DNA of 23,575 nucleotides from JBNKFQ01 sp050289385 (GCA_050289385.1 JBNKFQ010000325.1:1-23575); one strand, 5' to 3'; numbered from the stretch's first letter, positions 1 to 7,433 are shown. A program made the numbers and translations. Notes: a model not told the origin generated them from the letters alone.

Positions 1-110
1 GGCACTTTCTTTTGGTTACTTTTCTTTATGCCAGTAAAGAAAAGTGACTCGCCCCGTGGCACGGCACGCAAACTGCCGCAGGCAGCCCTCCAAACTTCAG
101 GGGCGAAACC
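1..110. repeat. REP-like structured intergenic repeat
   Basis: Two nested inverted repeats are visible. CTTTTCTTTA (19-28) and TAAAGAAAAG (35-44) form a perfect 10-bp stem with loop TGCCAG, and pairing extends outward to about 15 bp with G-T pairs. TCGCCCC (49-55) pairs with GGGGCGA (100-106), enclosing a small hairpin CTGCC-GCA-GGCAG (73-85). The run 'AAAGAAAAGTGACTCGCCCC' resembles intergenic repeats common in Pseudomonas-like and Cellvibrio-like genomes; that link is from memory. It lies downstream of ribBA and no T-tract follows the stem on the minus strand, so it is more REP-like than a classical terminator. The element may continue left of the window. Confidence 0.6.
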
Positions 111-166
111 TTACCACCAAACCAAACACCCAAATCACTCCACACAAGCGCCCGTTTTTACAAACC

Positions 167-1282
167 TCAAGATTCACAATCAATCATCTCCACAACTTCC
201 AGATCAAAACCGGAAAGCCCCGTAAACTTGAACGGCGCGCTCAACAGCCGCATTTTGGTAACCCCCAGATCTCGCAAAATCTGCGAACCAACACCCACCT
301 GCTGATAAACAACCTTACCCTTTGCCTGCGCCGCCGGTGCCTCATCAAACAGGTGTTCAAGCTCCTGCTCAACATCATCGGCATCCTCCTCCTGACACAA
401 CAGCACCACCACACCACACCCTTCAGCGGCCACTTTGTTCATAGCCTTTGGGAAAGTCCAGCTCGAATGAGCAGCTCCCGGACGATGCAAACCAAACATG
501 TCCTTTAACGCGCTGCCGACATGCACACGCACCAGGATCGGCTCATCGCCACCAATACTACCCTTCACAAAAGCAAAATGCTTTTCGCCGCGGGCCACAT
601 CCAGATACGTATGCAAACGGAAATTTCCGTAGTCGGTAACAATATCGCGCTGGCGTACGCACTCAACGGTTTTTTCGGTAGCGATACGGTGATGAATCAA
701 ATCAGAGATCGTGCCTATTTTCAGATTATGTTTTGCCGCAAACGCTTCCAGATCGGGACGGCGCGCCATGGTGCCATCGGCTTTCATAATCTCGACAATA
801 ACCGCCGCTGGCTCATAACCCGCAAAGCGCGCCAGGTCACAACTGGCCTCGGTATGACCGGCACGGCTCAATACCCCGCCCGGCTGCGCCATAATCGGAA
901 AAATATGCCCTGGCTGCACAATATCAGCTGGCTTGGCATTAGCCGCAACCGCCACCTGAACGGTTCGCGCCCGATCGGCCGCGGAAATACCGGTAGTAAC
1001 CCCCTCCGCCGCCTCGATAGACACGGTAAAATTTGTGCCAAAACGCGCACCGCTGGCACTGACCATCAAAGGCAAATCCAGTTGCTGACAACGCTCGCGT
1101 GTCATCGGCATACACACCAGGCCACGACCCTCGGTCGCCATAAAATTAATATCTTCCGGGCGCACCTGAGACGCCGCCATCACCAAATCGCCCTCGTTTT
1201 CACGATCTTCATCGTCCATCAAAATCACCATCTTGCCCTGGCGAATATCTTCGATGAGTTCTTCGGTTGTGTTTAATGCCAT
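167..1282 (-). CDS. ribBA: RibBA-type 3,4-dihydroxy-2-butanone 4-phosphate synthase with degenerate GTP cyclohydrolase II domain
   Basis: The N-terminal domain (about 1-205) is DHBP synthase, which converts ribulose 5-phosphate to the four-carbon precursor of riboflavin. It carries the acidic metal-binding segment DDEDRENEGD (23-32), GHIFPI (125-130) and HTEASCDLA (143-151). The C-terminal half (about 206-371) has the length and fold signature of GTP cyclohydrolase II but lacks the catalytic zinc cysteines: where active enzymes have a GSLRCDCG-type motif, this protein reads FGLHRPGAAHSS (263-274). The GCHII half is therefore probably inactive, as in several gammaproteobacterial RibB-like fusions, and a separate RibA would be needed. 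It is the last gene of the rib cluster, 29 bp after ribE. Cytoplasmic. Confidence 0.95.
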   Translation of the reverse strand: MALNTTEELIEDIRQGKMVILMDDEDRENEGDLVMAASQVRPEDINFMATEGRGLVCMPMTRERCQQLDLPLMVSASGARFGTNFTVSIEAAEGVTTGISAADRARTVQVAVAANAKPADIVQPGHIFPIMAQPGGVLSRAGHTEASCDLARFAGYEPAAVIVEIMKADGTMARRPDLEAFAAKHNLKIGTISDLIHHRIATEKTVECVRQRDIVTDYGNFRLHTYLDVARGEKHFAFVKGSIGGDEPILVRVHVGSALKDMFGLHRPGAAHSSWTFPKAMNKVAAEGCGVVVLLCQEEDADDVEQELEHLFDEAPAAQAKGKVVYQQVGVGSQILRDLGVTKMRLLSAPFKFTGLSGFDLEVVEMIDCES

Positions 1283-1311
1283 TGATGTTTGCCTGCGTAT
1301 TAAAGGTCCAG

Positions 1312-1923
1312 TTATGCTTTTTCTGCCGCCTTCTCACCCAACAACAACCGCTCCAGGTAACGGGCGATCAAATCCACTTCCAGATTAACCCTGGTGCCCG
1401 GATGGTATTCTCCAGTGACGGTTTTTTGCTGAGTTTGGGGGATAATATTCAATTCAAATTCGCATCCATTTACCTTGTTAACCGTCAGGCTGGTGCCGTC
1501 CACAGTAATGGAACCCTTGTGGGCAATATATTTTGCCAACCCTGCCGGCGCCCGCAGCACAAACCGCTCGGAACGAGCATCCGGATAACGGCTGAGTACT
1601 TCACCAATACCATCCACATGGCCGCTAACCATGTGGCCACCCAGGCGGGTTTGCGGTGTGAGCGCCTTTTCCAGATTTACCCTGGTTCCTGGCTGCCATT
1701 CACCAACCGTCGTTAACTCCAGAGTCTCCACCGACACATCGGCAACAAATCCATCACCCGGCAAGTCAACCACGGTAAGGCAAACACCATTGCAGGAGAT
1801 ACTGTCGCCCAATGTAACATCGCGCAAATCAAGCTCTCCGGTTTGCACGTGCAGGCGTACATCGCCGCCATGGGGTTCTGCTGATATGATATTGCCAACT
1901 GCCTCGATAATGCCTGTGAACAT
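1312..1923 (-). CDS. ribE: Riboflavin synthase alpha chain
   Basis: This enzyme dismutates two 6,7-dimethyl-8-ribityllumazine molecules to riboflavin, the last step of the pathway. The 203-residue protein shows the two tandem lumazine-binding barrels. The first starts MFTGIIEAVG and contains GDSISCNGVCLTVVD. The second begins near HMVSGHVDGIGEV and contains KGSITVDGTSLTVN. The start ATG lies 3 nt after the ribD stop, so the two are very likely co-translated. Length and motifs are normal for the family. Some nomenclatures call this gene ribC. Cytoplasmic homotrimer in known relatives. Confidence 0.96.
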   Translation of the reverse strand: MFTGIIEAVGNIISAEPHGGDVRLHVQTGELDLRDVTLGDSISCNGVCLTVVDLPGDGFVADVSVETLELTTVGEWQPGTRVNLEKALTPQTRLGGHMVSGHVDGIGEVLSRYPDARSERFVLRAPAGLAKYIAHKGSITVDGTSLTVNKVNGCEFELNIIPQTQQKTVTGEYHPGTRVNLEVDLIARYLERLLLGEKAAEKA

Positions 1924-1926
1924 GGT

Positions 1927-3048
1927 TCAGGTTCCCGGTCGGACGTCGGACGCCGGACGTCGGACGCTGTCTGTTTTCAAACGCGCGGTGATTCTGAAAT
2001 CATCGCCTACTGCTCTGATGTCAATAATATTCAATTCGACCTGCTGCGCCATGGTATCGAAAGGCAATGTCAGCAAAGGCCGTGCCGAGCTGCCCAGCAA
2101 TTTGGGCGCCATATACACCACCAGTTCATCCACCACGCCGGCAGTGACAAACGCCCCCGCCAGTTCGGAGCCGGACTCGACCAACACCTCATTACATTCG
2201 CGCTGGCCAAGCTCCTGCAACAGGGCGTTCAAATCCACCTGGCCATCAGCGGCAGGCAAACTGACAGTCTGCACGCCATCCACCACTGGCCCGGCGGTAA
2301 CAACCAACACCTCACCGGGTTGGCGCACAATATTTGCATCGGCAGACAATTGACCGCAACTGTCTACCACCACCCGCAGCGGCTGCCGAATACTGTGGGA
2401 CAGCTCCAGCTCATCGTCGCGTACCGTCATCGCCGGGTTATCCTTTAGCACCGTGCCAATACCGGTAATGATGGCACAACTGGCAGCGCGCATACGCTGC
2501 ACATCACGACGTGCTGCCGGCCCGGTAATCCACTTGCTCTCACCACTCGCCATAGCGGTGCGACCATCCAGGCTCATGGCCAACTTGACGGTAACTTTCG
2601 GCAAGCCAGTACACATTCTTTTGCAAAAACCGGGATTCAACGCCTCTGCCTGCTGCGCAAGCACCGGGCCAATGACCTCAATACCAGCTTTTTCCAGCCG
2701 CTCCAAACCGCGCCCCGAAACCCGGGGATTGGGGTCTTGCATGCCATAGACCACCCTGGCCACACCGGCTCGCACCAGCGCATCAGCGCAAGGTGATGTG
2801 CGGCCATGATGGCTGCAGGGCTCGAGCGTTACATAAACCGTTGCCCCCGCAACGTTGTCACCGGCTGCGTGCAAGGCATTGATCTCTGCATGGCTCTCTC
2901 CCGCGCGTTGATGCCAGCCATCGCCAATCACCTGACCGCCTTTTACGATCACACTGCCAACACAAGGGTTGGGTGCGGCACTGTACCGCCCACGCTGTGC
3001 CAGCTGCAGAGCCAGCGCCATGTAATGGTGGTGGGAGGTATTCATCAT
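1927..3048 (-). CDS. ribD: Bifunctional diaminohydroxyphosphoribosylaminopyrimidine deaminase / 5-amino-6-(5-phosphoribosylamino)uracil reductase
   Basis: RibD performs the second and third steps from GTP to riboflavin. The N-terminal cytidine-deaminase-like domain (about 1-145) has the zinc ligands HAE and the EPCSHHGRTSPC motif. The C-terminal reductase domain starts near PKVTVKLAMSLDGRTA and includes SKWITGPAARRDVQ and GTVLKDNP. The start codon overlaps the nrdR stop by one base (TGATG), indicating translational coupling; a second ATG follows immediately. The last residues (VRRPASDVRPGT) are encoded by a 14-bp tandem repeat at 1941-1968, so the extreme C-terminus looks like a recent repeat-derived tail. 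Confidence 0.96.
   Translation of the reverse strand: MMNTSHHHYMALALQLAQRGRYSAAPNPCVGSVIVKGGQVIGDGWHQRAGESHAEINALHAAGDNVAGATVYVTLEPCSHHGRTSPCADALVRAGVARVVYGMQDPNPRVSGRGLERLEKAGIEVIGPVLAQQAEALNPGFCKRMCTGLPKVTVKLAMSLDGRTAMASGESKWITGPAARRDVQRMRAASCAIITGIGTVLKDNPAMTVRDDELELSHSIRQPLRVVVDSCGQLSADANIVRQPGEVLVVTAGPVVDGVQTVSLPAADGQVDLNALLQELGQRECNEVLVESGSELAGAFVTAGVVDELVVYMAPKLLGSSARPLLTLPFDTMAQQVELNIIDIRAVGDDFRITARLKTDSVRRPASDVRPGT
1941..1968. repeat. 14-bp tandem duplication at the ribD 3' end
   Basis: GGACGTCGGACGCC (1941-1954) is followed directly by GGACGTCGGACGCT (1955-1968). It lies in the last codons of ribD, just before the ribE start. The unit is built from GTCCGAC-like heptamers (minus-strand reading) that resemble the GTCTAAC/TTCCAAC steps at 3666-3792. 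Confidence 0.85.
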
Positions 3049-3596
3049 CAGGGCGTTTCTTTGGGCTGGTCACTTTTTTTCAAAGTGCTTTTTTGCAAAG
3101 TACTTTTTCCCAAGCTGTTTTTCCCGAGAGCACTTTTCTGCACAACAGTGCCTTCCAGCTTGTCCAGCTCAGCCCGAAATTCATTGAGGTCCTGAAAGCT
3201 GCGATATACCGACGCAAAGCGGACATAGGCCACCTGATCCAGCTGGCGCAACTGCTCCATGACTCGCTCACCCACTGTGCGCGACGCCACTTCGCGCTCA
3301 CCAGCGGCTTGCAGGGAATGCTTGATATGGGTAATGGCAGCTTCGACCTGCTCCACGCTTACCGGGCGTTTTTCCAGAGCCCGTTGCAAGCCGGCGCGCA
3401 GCTTTTCCTCGTTAAAGGGCTCACGTGAACCATCGCTTTTGATGACTTTCGGCATCAGCAATTCAGCCACCTCGTAGGTTGTGAATCGCTCCCTGCACGA
3501 CAGACATTCGCGACGGCGGCGAATCTGACCACCGTCCGCCACCAGCCGCGAGTCAACCACCTTGGTATCATCAGCGCTGCAAAATGGGCAGTGCAT
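3048..3596 (-). CDS. nrdR: Transcriptional repressor NrdR with repeat-derived C-terminal tail
   Basis: NrdR binds NrdR boxes and represses ribonucleotide reductase genes in response to ATP/dATP. The N-terminal zinc ribbon starts MHCPFC and ends CLSCRERF (ligand pairs at residues 3/6 and near 34/37), followed by an ATP-cone domain (about 49-139). The family is usually 150-160 residues. This protein has 182 because of a tail KSALG-KNSLG-KSTLQ-KSTLK-KSDQP encoded by five 15-bp units (3063-3137). The stop overlaps the ribD start. About 200 bp separates it from glyA, filled by an inverted-repeat element. The core call is secure; the role of the tail is unknown. Confidence 0.96.
   Translation of the reverse strand: MHCPFCSADDTKVVDSRLVADGGQIRRRRECLSCRERFTTYEVAELLMPKVIKSDGSREPFNEEKLRAGLQRALEKRPVSVEQVEAAITHIKHSLQAAGEREVASRTVGERVMEQLRQLDQVAYVRFASVYRSFQDLNEFRAELDKLEGTVVQKSALGKNSLGKSTLQKSTLKKSDQPKETP
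3063..3137 (-). repeat. Five 15-bp in-frame tandem repeats in the nrdR 3' end
   Basis: Read on the minus strand, the units are AAAAGTGCTCTCGGG, AAAAACAGCTTGGGA, AAAAGTACTTTGCAA, AAAAGCACTTTGAAA and AAAAGTGACCAGCCC. Each encodes a pentapeptide starting with Lys. The third unit is nearly identical to the 15-bp repeat in the DUF3179 gene (5998-6027). The last unit matches 13 of 15 bases of 40-54 in the left-edge REP-like repeat. Confidence 0.9.
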
Positions 3597-3665
3597 AGGC
3601 TTACCTGTTGAAAATCAATAAGTTGGCTAGTTTAGCACGCTGGCAGGGACTGCGCCCCTGTCAGC

Positions 3666-3792
3666 AGTTGGAAGTTGGATGTCAGAAGTTGGAAGGAAAA
3701 GCCTCAGACCATCGCTACGCTCGGTCAAAAAGCATACCACCTCAAGGCCGGGCGTAGCGATGGCGCGAATCATTAACGTCTAACTTCTAACT
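3666..3792. repeat. Nested palindromic element between glyA and nrdR
   Basis: The inner arms CCATCGCTACGCTCGG (3709-3724) and CCGGGCGTAGCGATGG (3748-3763) pair over 16 bp with one G-T pair around a 23-nt loop. The outer arms AGTTGGAAGTTGGATGT (3666-3682) and ACGTCTAACTTCTAACT (3776-3792) also pair; their only mismatches are transitions that leave G-U pairs in RNA. The right arm ends just before the glyA stop. It could act as a 3' stabilising hairpin or attenuator after glyA, or be a miniature mobile or REP-type element. Confidence 0.8.
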
Positions 3793-3794
3793 TT

Positions 3795-5054
3795 TTAGCC
3801 ATAGACCGGATAATCGCCACAAAGCGCCAGCACCTTCTCCTTCACCTGCGCAACCACCTGCTCGCTGGTGCCGTTTTCAAGGGATTCCAGCACATCACAC
3901 ATCCAGTTGGTGAGCAGTTCAACTTCGGGTTCTTTAAAACCACGGGTAGTAATCGCAGGTGTGCCAACACGCATACCACTGGTCACAAAGGGTGAGCGGG
4001 TATCGTTGGGCACGGCATTTTTGTTGACGGTAATGAACGCCTGACCAAGTGCTTCTTCAGCGTCTTTACCGGTGTAATCCTTGCCGATCAGACTGACCAG
4101 TAACAAATGGTTATCAGTGCCACCCGAGACTACATCTATGCCTCGCTCGATAAACACTTTTGCCATGGCGCGCGCATTATCCAACACCTGTTGCTGATAC
4201 ACCTTGAACTCGTCGGACAAAGCCTCTTTAAAAGCCACCGCCTTGGCTGCAATCACATGGCATAAAGGACCGCCCTGACCACCCGGAAAAACCGAAGAAT
4301 TGATTTTTTTGCCAATCTCTTCGTTGTTGGTGAGGATAATGCCGCCACGCGGACCACGCAGGGTTTTGTGAGTAGTGGATGTCACTACGTCGGCCACTGG
4401 CACCGGGTTGGGATAGATACCCGCCGCCACCAGGCCCGCAACATGAGCCATATCCACCATTAGATACGCGCCCACCTTGTCGGCGATCTCGCGAAAACGC
4501 CCCCAGTCCATCACACGCGAGTACGCTGAAAAACCCGCCACAATCATTTTGGGTTTGTGCTCGAGCGCCAGCGCCTCGACCTGGGCGTAGTCCACTTCGC
4601 TGGTCTCGGGGTCCAAACCATATTGAACCGCGTTATACATCTTGCCGGAAAAGTTGGGTTTGGCGCCGTGAGTCAGGTGACCACCTTCAGCCAGGCTCAT
4701 ACCCAGCACGGTATCGCCCGGCACGCAAAGCGCCTGGTACACCGCTGAATTGGCTTGCGAACCCGAGTGCGGCTGCACATTGGCGTAACCTGCGCCAAAC
4801 AGCTCTTTTACGCGGTTGATAGCAATTTCTTCGGTAACATCAACGTATTCACAACCACCGTAATAACGCTTGTGCGGATACCCTTCGGCATACTTGTTGG
4901 TTAACTTGGTACCCTGAGCTTCCATCACAGCAGGGCTAACGTAGTTCTCGGAGGCTATCAGTTCAATATGTTCCTCCTGACGGCGACCTTCTTTCTCAAT
5001 AGCGTCAAATACTTCCGGGTCAAATTGGGCAATGGTAAGATTTTTGTCGAACAT
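3795..5054 (-). CDS. glyA: Serine hydroxymethyltransferase
   Basis: GlyA is a PLP enzyme that interconverts serine and glycine and makes 5,10-methylene-tetrahydrofolate, feeding purine, thymidylate and methionine synthesis. The chosen start (MFDKNLTIAQFDPE) has GGAG 5 nt upstream and gives 419 residues, the normal family length; the reading frame stays open 37 codons further upstream, but that part looks like 5' leader. Visible motifs are ELIASENYVS, YAEGYPHKRYYGG, PHSGSQAN, VDMAHVAGL and the PLP-lysine segment VTSTTHKTLRGPRGG. It heads the glyA-nrdR-rib series. Whether nrdR is transcribed from the glyA promoter is unclear because of the palindrome between them. Confidence 0.98.
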   Translation of the reverse strand: MFDKNLTIAQFDPEVFDAIEKEGRRQEEHIELIASENYVSPAVMEAQGTKLTNKYAEGYPHKRYYGGCEYVDVTEEIAINRVKELFGAGYANVQPHSGSQANSAVYQALCVPGDTVLGMSLAEGGHLTHGAKPNFSGKMYNAVQYGLDPETSEVDYAQVEALALEHKPKMIVAGFSAYSRVMDWGRFREIADKVGAYLMVDMAHVAGLVAAGIYPNPVPVADVVTSTTHKTLRGPRGGIILTNNEEIGKKINSSVFPGGQGGPLCHVIAAKAVAFKEALSDEFKVYQQQVLDNARAMAKVFIERGIDVVSGGTDNHLLLVSLIGKDYTGKDAEEALGQAFITVNKNAVPNDTRSPFVTSGMRVGTPAITTRGFKEPEVELLTNWMCDVLESLENGTSEQVVAQVKEKVLALCGDYPVYG

Positions 5055-5228
5055 CTCTGCTCCACTCAAGCGGTAGGTGATGGGAAAATTGAGCGCAGAT
5101 TGTACACGAGACAGGTGTCTACGTCTCTGCCAGGTATACGGTAAATTCTGCAAATACGTCGACAAACACTCTGATCTTCTATAAAAGGGGCAATAATCAG
5201 CTCATCACCGCGCAGCCAGAAAATTCAA
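5055..5228. promoter_or_regulatory. Divergent intergenic region between glyA and the DUF3179 gene
   Basis: This 174-bp stretch must hold the promoters of both divergent genes. It contains a short palindrome AGACAGGTGTCT (5109-5120). I see no convincing PurR box or riboswitch, and no promoter could be assigned with confidence. Confidence 0.4.
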
Positions 5229-6197
5229 ATGAAGCCACCTGCTACCATTGTTGCACTGTTTGCTTTCTCGTATTGCCTTGCAGGCAGCGGTTCAACCGTT
5301 GACCGCCTTTCCGACATTCTGGTTAATACCTTCCGCTACAACGCACGCACACCCAACATCATTGATGTAAGAGAACTGAAAACCGGCTGCTCTCACCGTG
5401 ACTGTGTCCGTTCTGTCGACGCCCCGGAATTTATTGCTGTCCGCGATGTGCACTACCTGCAAGACAGCGACCTGCTGATGGTGGTTAGCCACAACGGAAT
5501 CACCCGCGCCTACCCCCACAAGATTCTCAATTTGCGAGAAGTGGTAAACGATCGTTTTGGCGACACGCCAGTGCTGGTCAGTTACAGTCCGCTGTGTTCG
5601 TCGGGCGCCGCCTTTATTGCGCAAGTCAATGGTTTGCCGGTCGAGTTTGGTGTCTCCGGGATGGTCCACAACAATGGAGTGGTGATGTATGACCGACGCT
5701 ATAACAACCTGTGGGGGCAAATTACCGGTGAGGCGGTCGTTGGCCAAAACGCTGGCGACAGGCTGCGACGGGTGCCAGCCAGAACCGTTAGCTGGGCAGG
5801 GCTGAAAACCCATCACACCGATGTCCATGTGCTAAAGCCGTCGGCCACGGACGAAGTACGGCTGGACCAGCCCTCCTTTGGCAACTACGACACCAGCAAG
5901 CGTCTGTACTACCCGGTCTCGGCGAAAGACGGGCGTACCCATCCCAAAGAGCCGGTATATGGCATTGAACTGAATGGCTACGCTCTGGCCATAAGCGAAA
6001 AGTACTTGCAAAAAAGGTACTTGCAAAAGAAACCCGAGATCACCCGTGCCGTCGGCGGCCACGTTATTGTTGTCAGACGGCGCGAGGATGGCTCGGTAAC
6101 TGCAACGGACAAAGACAACGGCGCTGAGATCCCCGTTGTGCGGCTTTTCTGGTTTGCCTGGTACACTTTCTACACCAATACGGAGCTGGTGATTTAA
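5229..6197 (+). CDS. Secreted DUF3179 domain-containing protein
   Basis: The 322-residue protein has a short N-terminal signal peptide (MKPPATIVALFAFSYCLAG). DUF3179 landmarks follow in order: GITRAYPHKILNLREVVND, VLVSYSPLCSSGAAFI, VEFGVSGMVHNNGVVMYDRR, LWGQITGEAVVG and a VPARTVSWAGLKTHH segment. The family's biochemical function is unknown. Many members have a Cys-containing TYCPLCGT-type motif; here it is SYSPLCSS, so the first cysteine and the GT are altered. A 15-bp tandem duplication (5998-6027) encodes KYLQK-RYLQK near residues 257-267, probably in a loop. There is no strong ribosome binding site before the ATG, but it precedes the signal peptide and is preferred. Expected location is periplasmic. 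Confidence 0.85.
   Translation: MKPPATIVALFAFSYCLAGSGSTVDRLSDILVNTFRYNARTPNIIDVRELKTGCSHRDCVRSVDAPEFIAVRDVHYLQDSDLLMVVSHNGITRAYPHKILNLREVVNDRFGDTPVLVSYSPLCSSGAAFIAQVNGLPVEFGVSGMVHNNGVVMYDRRYNNLWGQITGEAVVGQNAGDRLRRVPARTVSWAGLKTHHTDVHVLKPSATDEVRLDQPSFGNYDTSKRLYYPVSAKDGRTHPKEPVYGIELNGYALAISEKYLQKRYLQKKPEITRAVGGHVIVVRRREDGSVTATDKDNGAEIPVVRLFWFAWYTFYTNTELVI
5998..6027 (+). repeat. 15-bp in-frame tandem duplication in the DUF3179 gene
   Basis: AAAAGTACTTGCAAA (5998-6012) is followed by AAAGGTACTTGCAAA (6013-6027), one mismatch apart. The unit closely matches AAAAGTACTTTGCAA in the nrdR tail, but is read in another frame and on the other strand relative to the chromosome. Confidence 0.9.
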
Positions 6198-6289
6198 ATC
6201 CGGTCATTTATACCCACCCGGTCAACCTGCACCTCGCACACGCGTTTAACCTGTTATCCATGTTCAGAATGCAGAAGTGGAGCAATATT

Positions 6290-6835
6290 ATGACAAGGAT
6301 AATTCGCAAGCTCGCAATGGGTATCACAGCCATTCTGGCGCTTACGCTGTTTAGCGCCAATACGTTCGCAGACAGGCCGCACCACCGGAATGGCCATTCG
6401 TACAAACACTACAGCAAGCCTCACCACTACCGGGGTGACCATTATCACCACTTCAGACGTCATTATTACCCCAGACACCATTACCCTCGCCACCACCGCA
6501 GCTACTTCAGTTTCTACGTCGGGCCGTCGCTGTTTTATTACCGGGATCACCACTACTACCACCGCGACCGGCATACTCGCGAATATGTGATAGTGGAGAA
6601 ACCGGAAGGCGCAGACAAGGCCCTGCGCGAGGCCGCTGCTCAAGAGCTGTACATTTATCCCGGCAAGGGTCAGACCGCGGAGGAGCAAGAGCGCGACCGC
6701 TATGACTGCCATGTGTGGGCTACAGATCAATCTGGTGTAGATCCGGGCCTTGAGGATGTCGACAGCCAGGACATTCTGGATTACCGCAGAGCCATCAGTG
6801 CCTGCCTCGAAGCCAGGGGGTATACCGTAAAATGA
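6290..6835 (+). CDS. Exported His-rich protein with C-terminal CHxWA module
   Basis: The start ATG at 6290 has GGAG 7 nt upstream and opens a clear signal peptide (MTRIIRKLAMGITAILALTL, cleavage near NTFA-DRPHH), giving 181 residues. An upstream in-frame ATG at 6260 lacks a site. Residues about 28-97 are very rich in His, Tyr and Arg (for example HYYPRHHYPRHHRS), suggesting metal or polyanion binding; this is inference. The C-terminal part carries LYIYPGKGQ, DRYDCHVWATDQSGVDP and YRRAISACLEARGYTVK, the same modules as the next gene. The stop overlaps the next start (ATGA), so the two are translationally coupled. Function unknown; probably periplasmic or outer-membrane associated. Confidence 0.85.
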   Translation: MTRIIRKLAMGITAILALTLFSANTFADRPHHRNGHSYKHYSKPHHYRGDHYHHFRRHYYPRHHYPRHHRSYFSFYVGPSLFYYRDHHYYHRDRHTREYVIVEKPEGADKALREAAAQELYIYPGKGQTAEEQERDRYDCHVWATDQSGVDPGLEDVDSQDILDYRRAISACLEARGYTVK

Positions 6836-7383
6836 AACCGATAGCCCTTGAAAAAATCATCCAGTGGACAACCCGTGGCTCGGCAGTTGTTCTGGCCGTT
6901 ACCGCACTCAGCGCCTCTGCCACGGATCGACTCTATGTTTACCCCAACGACAACCAGTCCGAAAGCCTTATGGCTAATGATCGCTACCAGTGCCATCGAT
7001 GGGCGGTAGCAGAAACCGGCTTTAACCCTCTGGACAACCAGCCCGTTAGCCCTCGTGGGCCAATACGGGTGCCCGTTGCCAACAACCCCTCTGAAGGGGC
7101 TACCGGCAAGGGAATCCTTACCGGGGCTGTGGTGGGTGCTGTTATTGGCGCTACCGACCACCACGCTGGCAAGGGCGCTGCAATCGGCGCCGCCATAGGC
7201 GCAATTGCCGGCGGTACTAAAGAAAAACGCGGGCAGGATAGAGTGCAGAGCGAAGCAGAAGCCGAAGCGCGACAACTGGCAGAAGACAGGGCTGCTGAAC
7301 GGGAACGGATAGAGCACGGTAGAAACAGTTATCGGCGAGCGATTTCTGCCTGCCTGGAAGGTAAAAATTACACCGTTAAATAA
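6832..7383 (+). CDS. Exported glycine-zipper protein paralogous to its upstream neighbour
   Basis: The 183-residue protein has a signal-like N-terminus (about 1-31, ending SASA). The segment LYVYPNDNQ...NDRYQCHRWAVAETGFNP is homologous to the upstream protein. A glycine zipper (about 98-130: GKGILTGAVVGAVIG, GKGAAIGAAIGAIAGG) follows, then a charged helix rich in Ala/Glu/Arg and the shared tail YRRAISACLEGKNYTVK. Glycine zippers of this YMGG/2TM type are typical of membrane-inserting outer-membrane proteins. It starts inside the upstream stop (ATGA overlap). The pair looks like a duplicated scaffold, with a zipper inserted in this copy or lost from the other. A strong terminator follows 50 bp downstream. 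Confidence 0.85.
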   Translation: MKPIALEKIIQWTTRGSAVVLAVTALSASATDRLYVYPNDNQSESLMANDRYQCHRWAVAETGFNPLDNQPVSPRGPIRVPVANNPSEGATGKGILTGAVVGAVIGATDHHAGKGAAIGAAIGAIAGGTKEKRGQDRVQSEAEAEARQLAEDRAAERERIEHGRNSYRRAISACLEGKNYTVK

Positions 7384-7433
7384 CGCTGCCGACAATCTAT
7401 AAACAATTTATAAACAATCTGTAATGTCAACTC

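Noticed and set aside
521..1276. 251-codon plus-strand frame opposite ribBA
   Set aside because: Antisense to a strongly conserved gene, with His/Arg-rich shadow composition and no recognisable motif.
1631..2353. 240-codon plus-strand frame opposite ribE/ribD
   Set aside because: Ser/Thr/Pro-rich shadow of two conserved genes on the other strand.
5055..5165. 37-codon N-terminal extension of GlyA
   Set aside because: Not found in GlyA proteins; the internal ATG has a good ribosome site and restores normal length.
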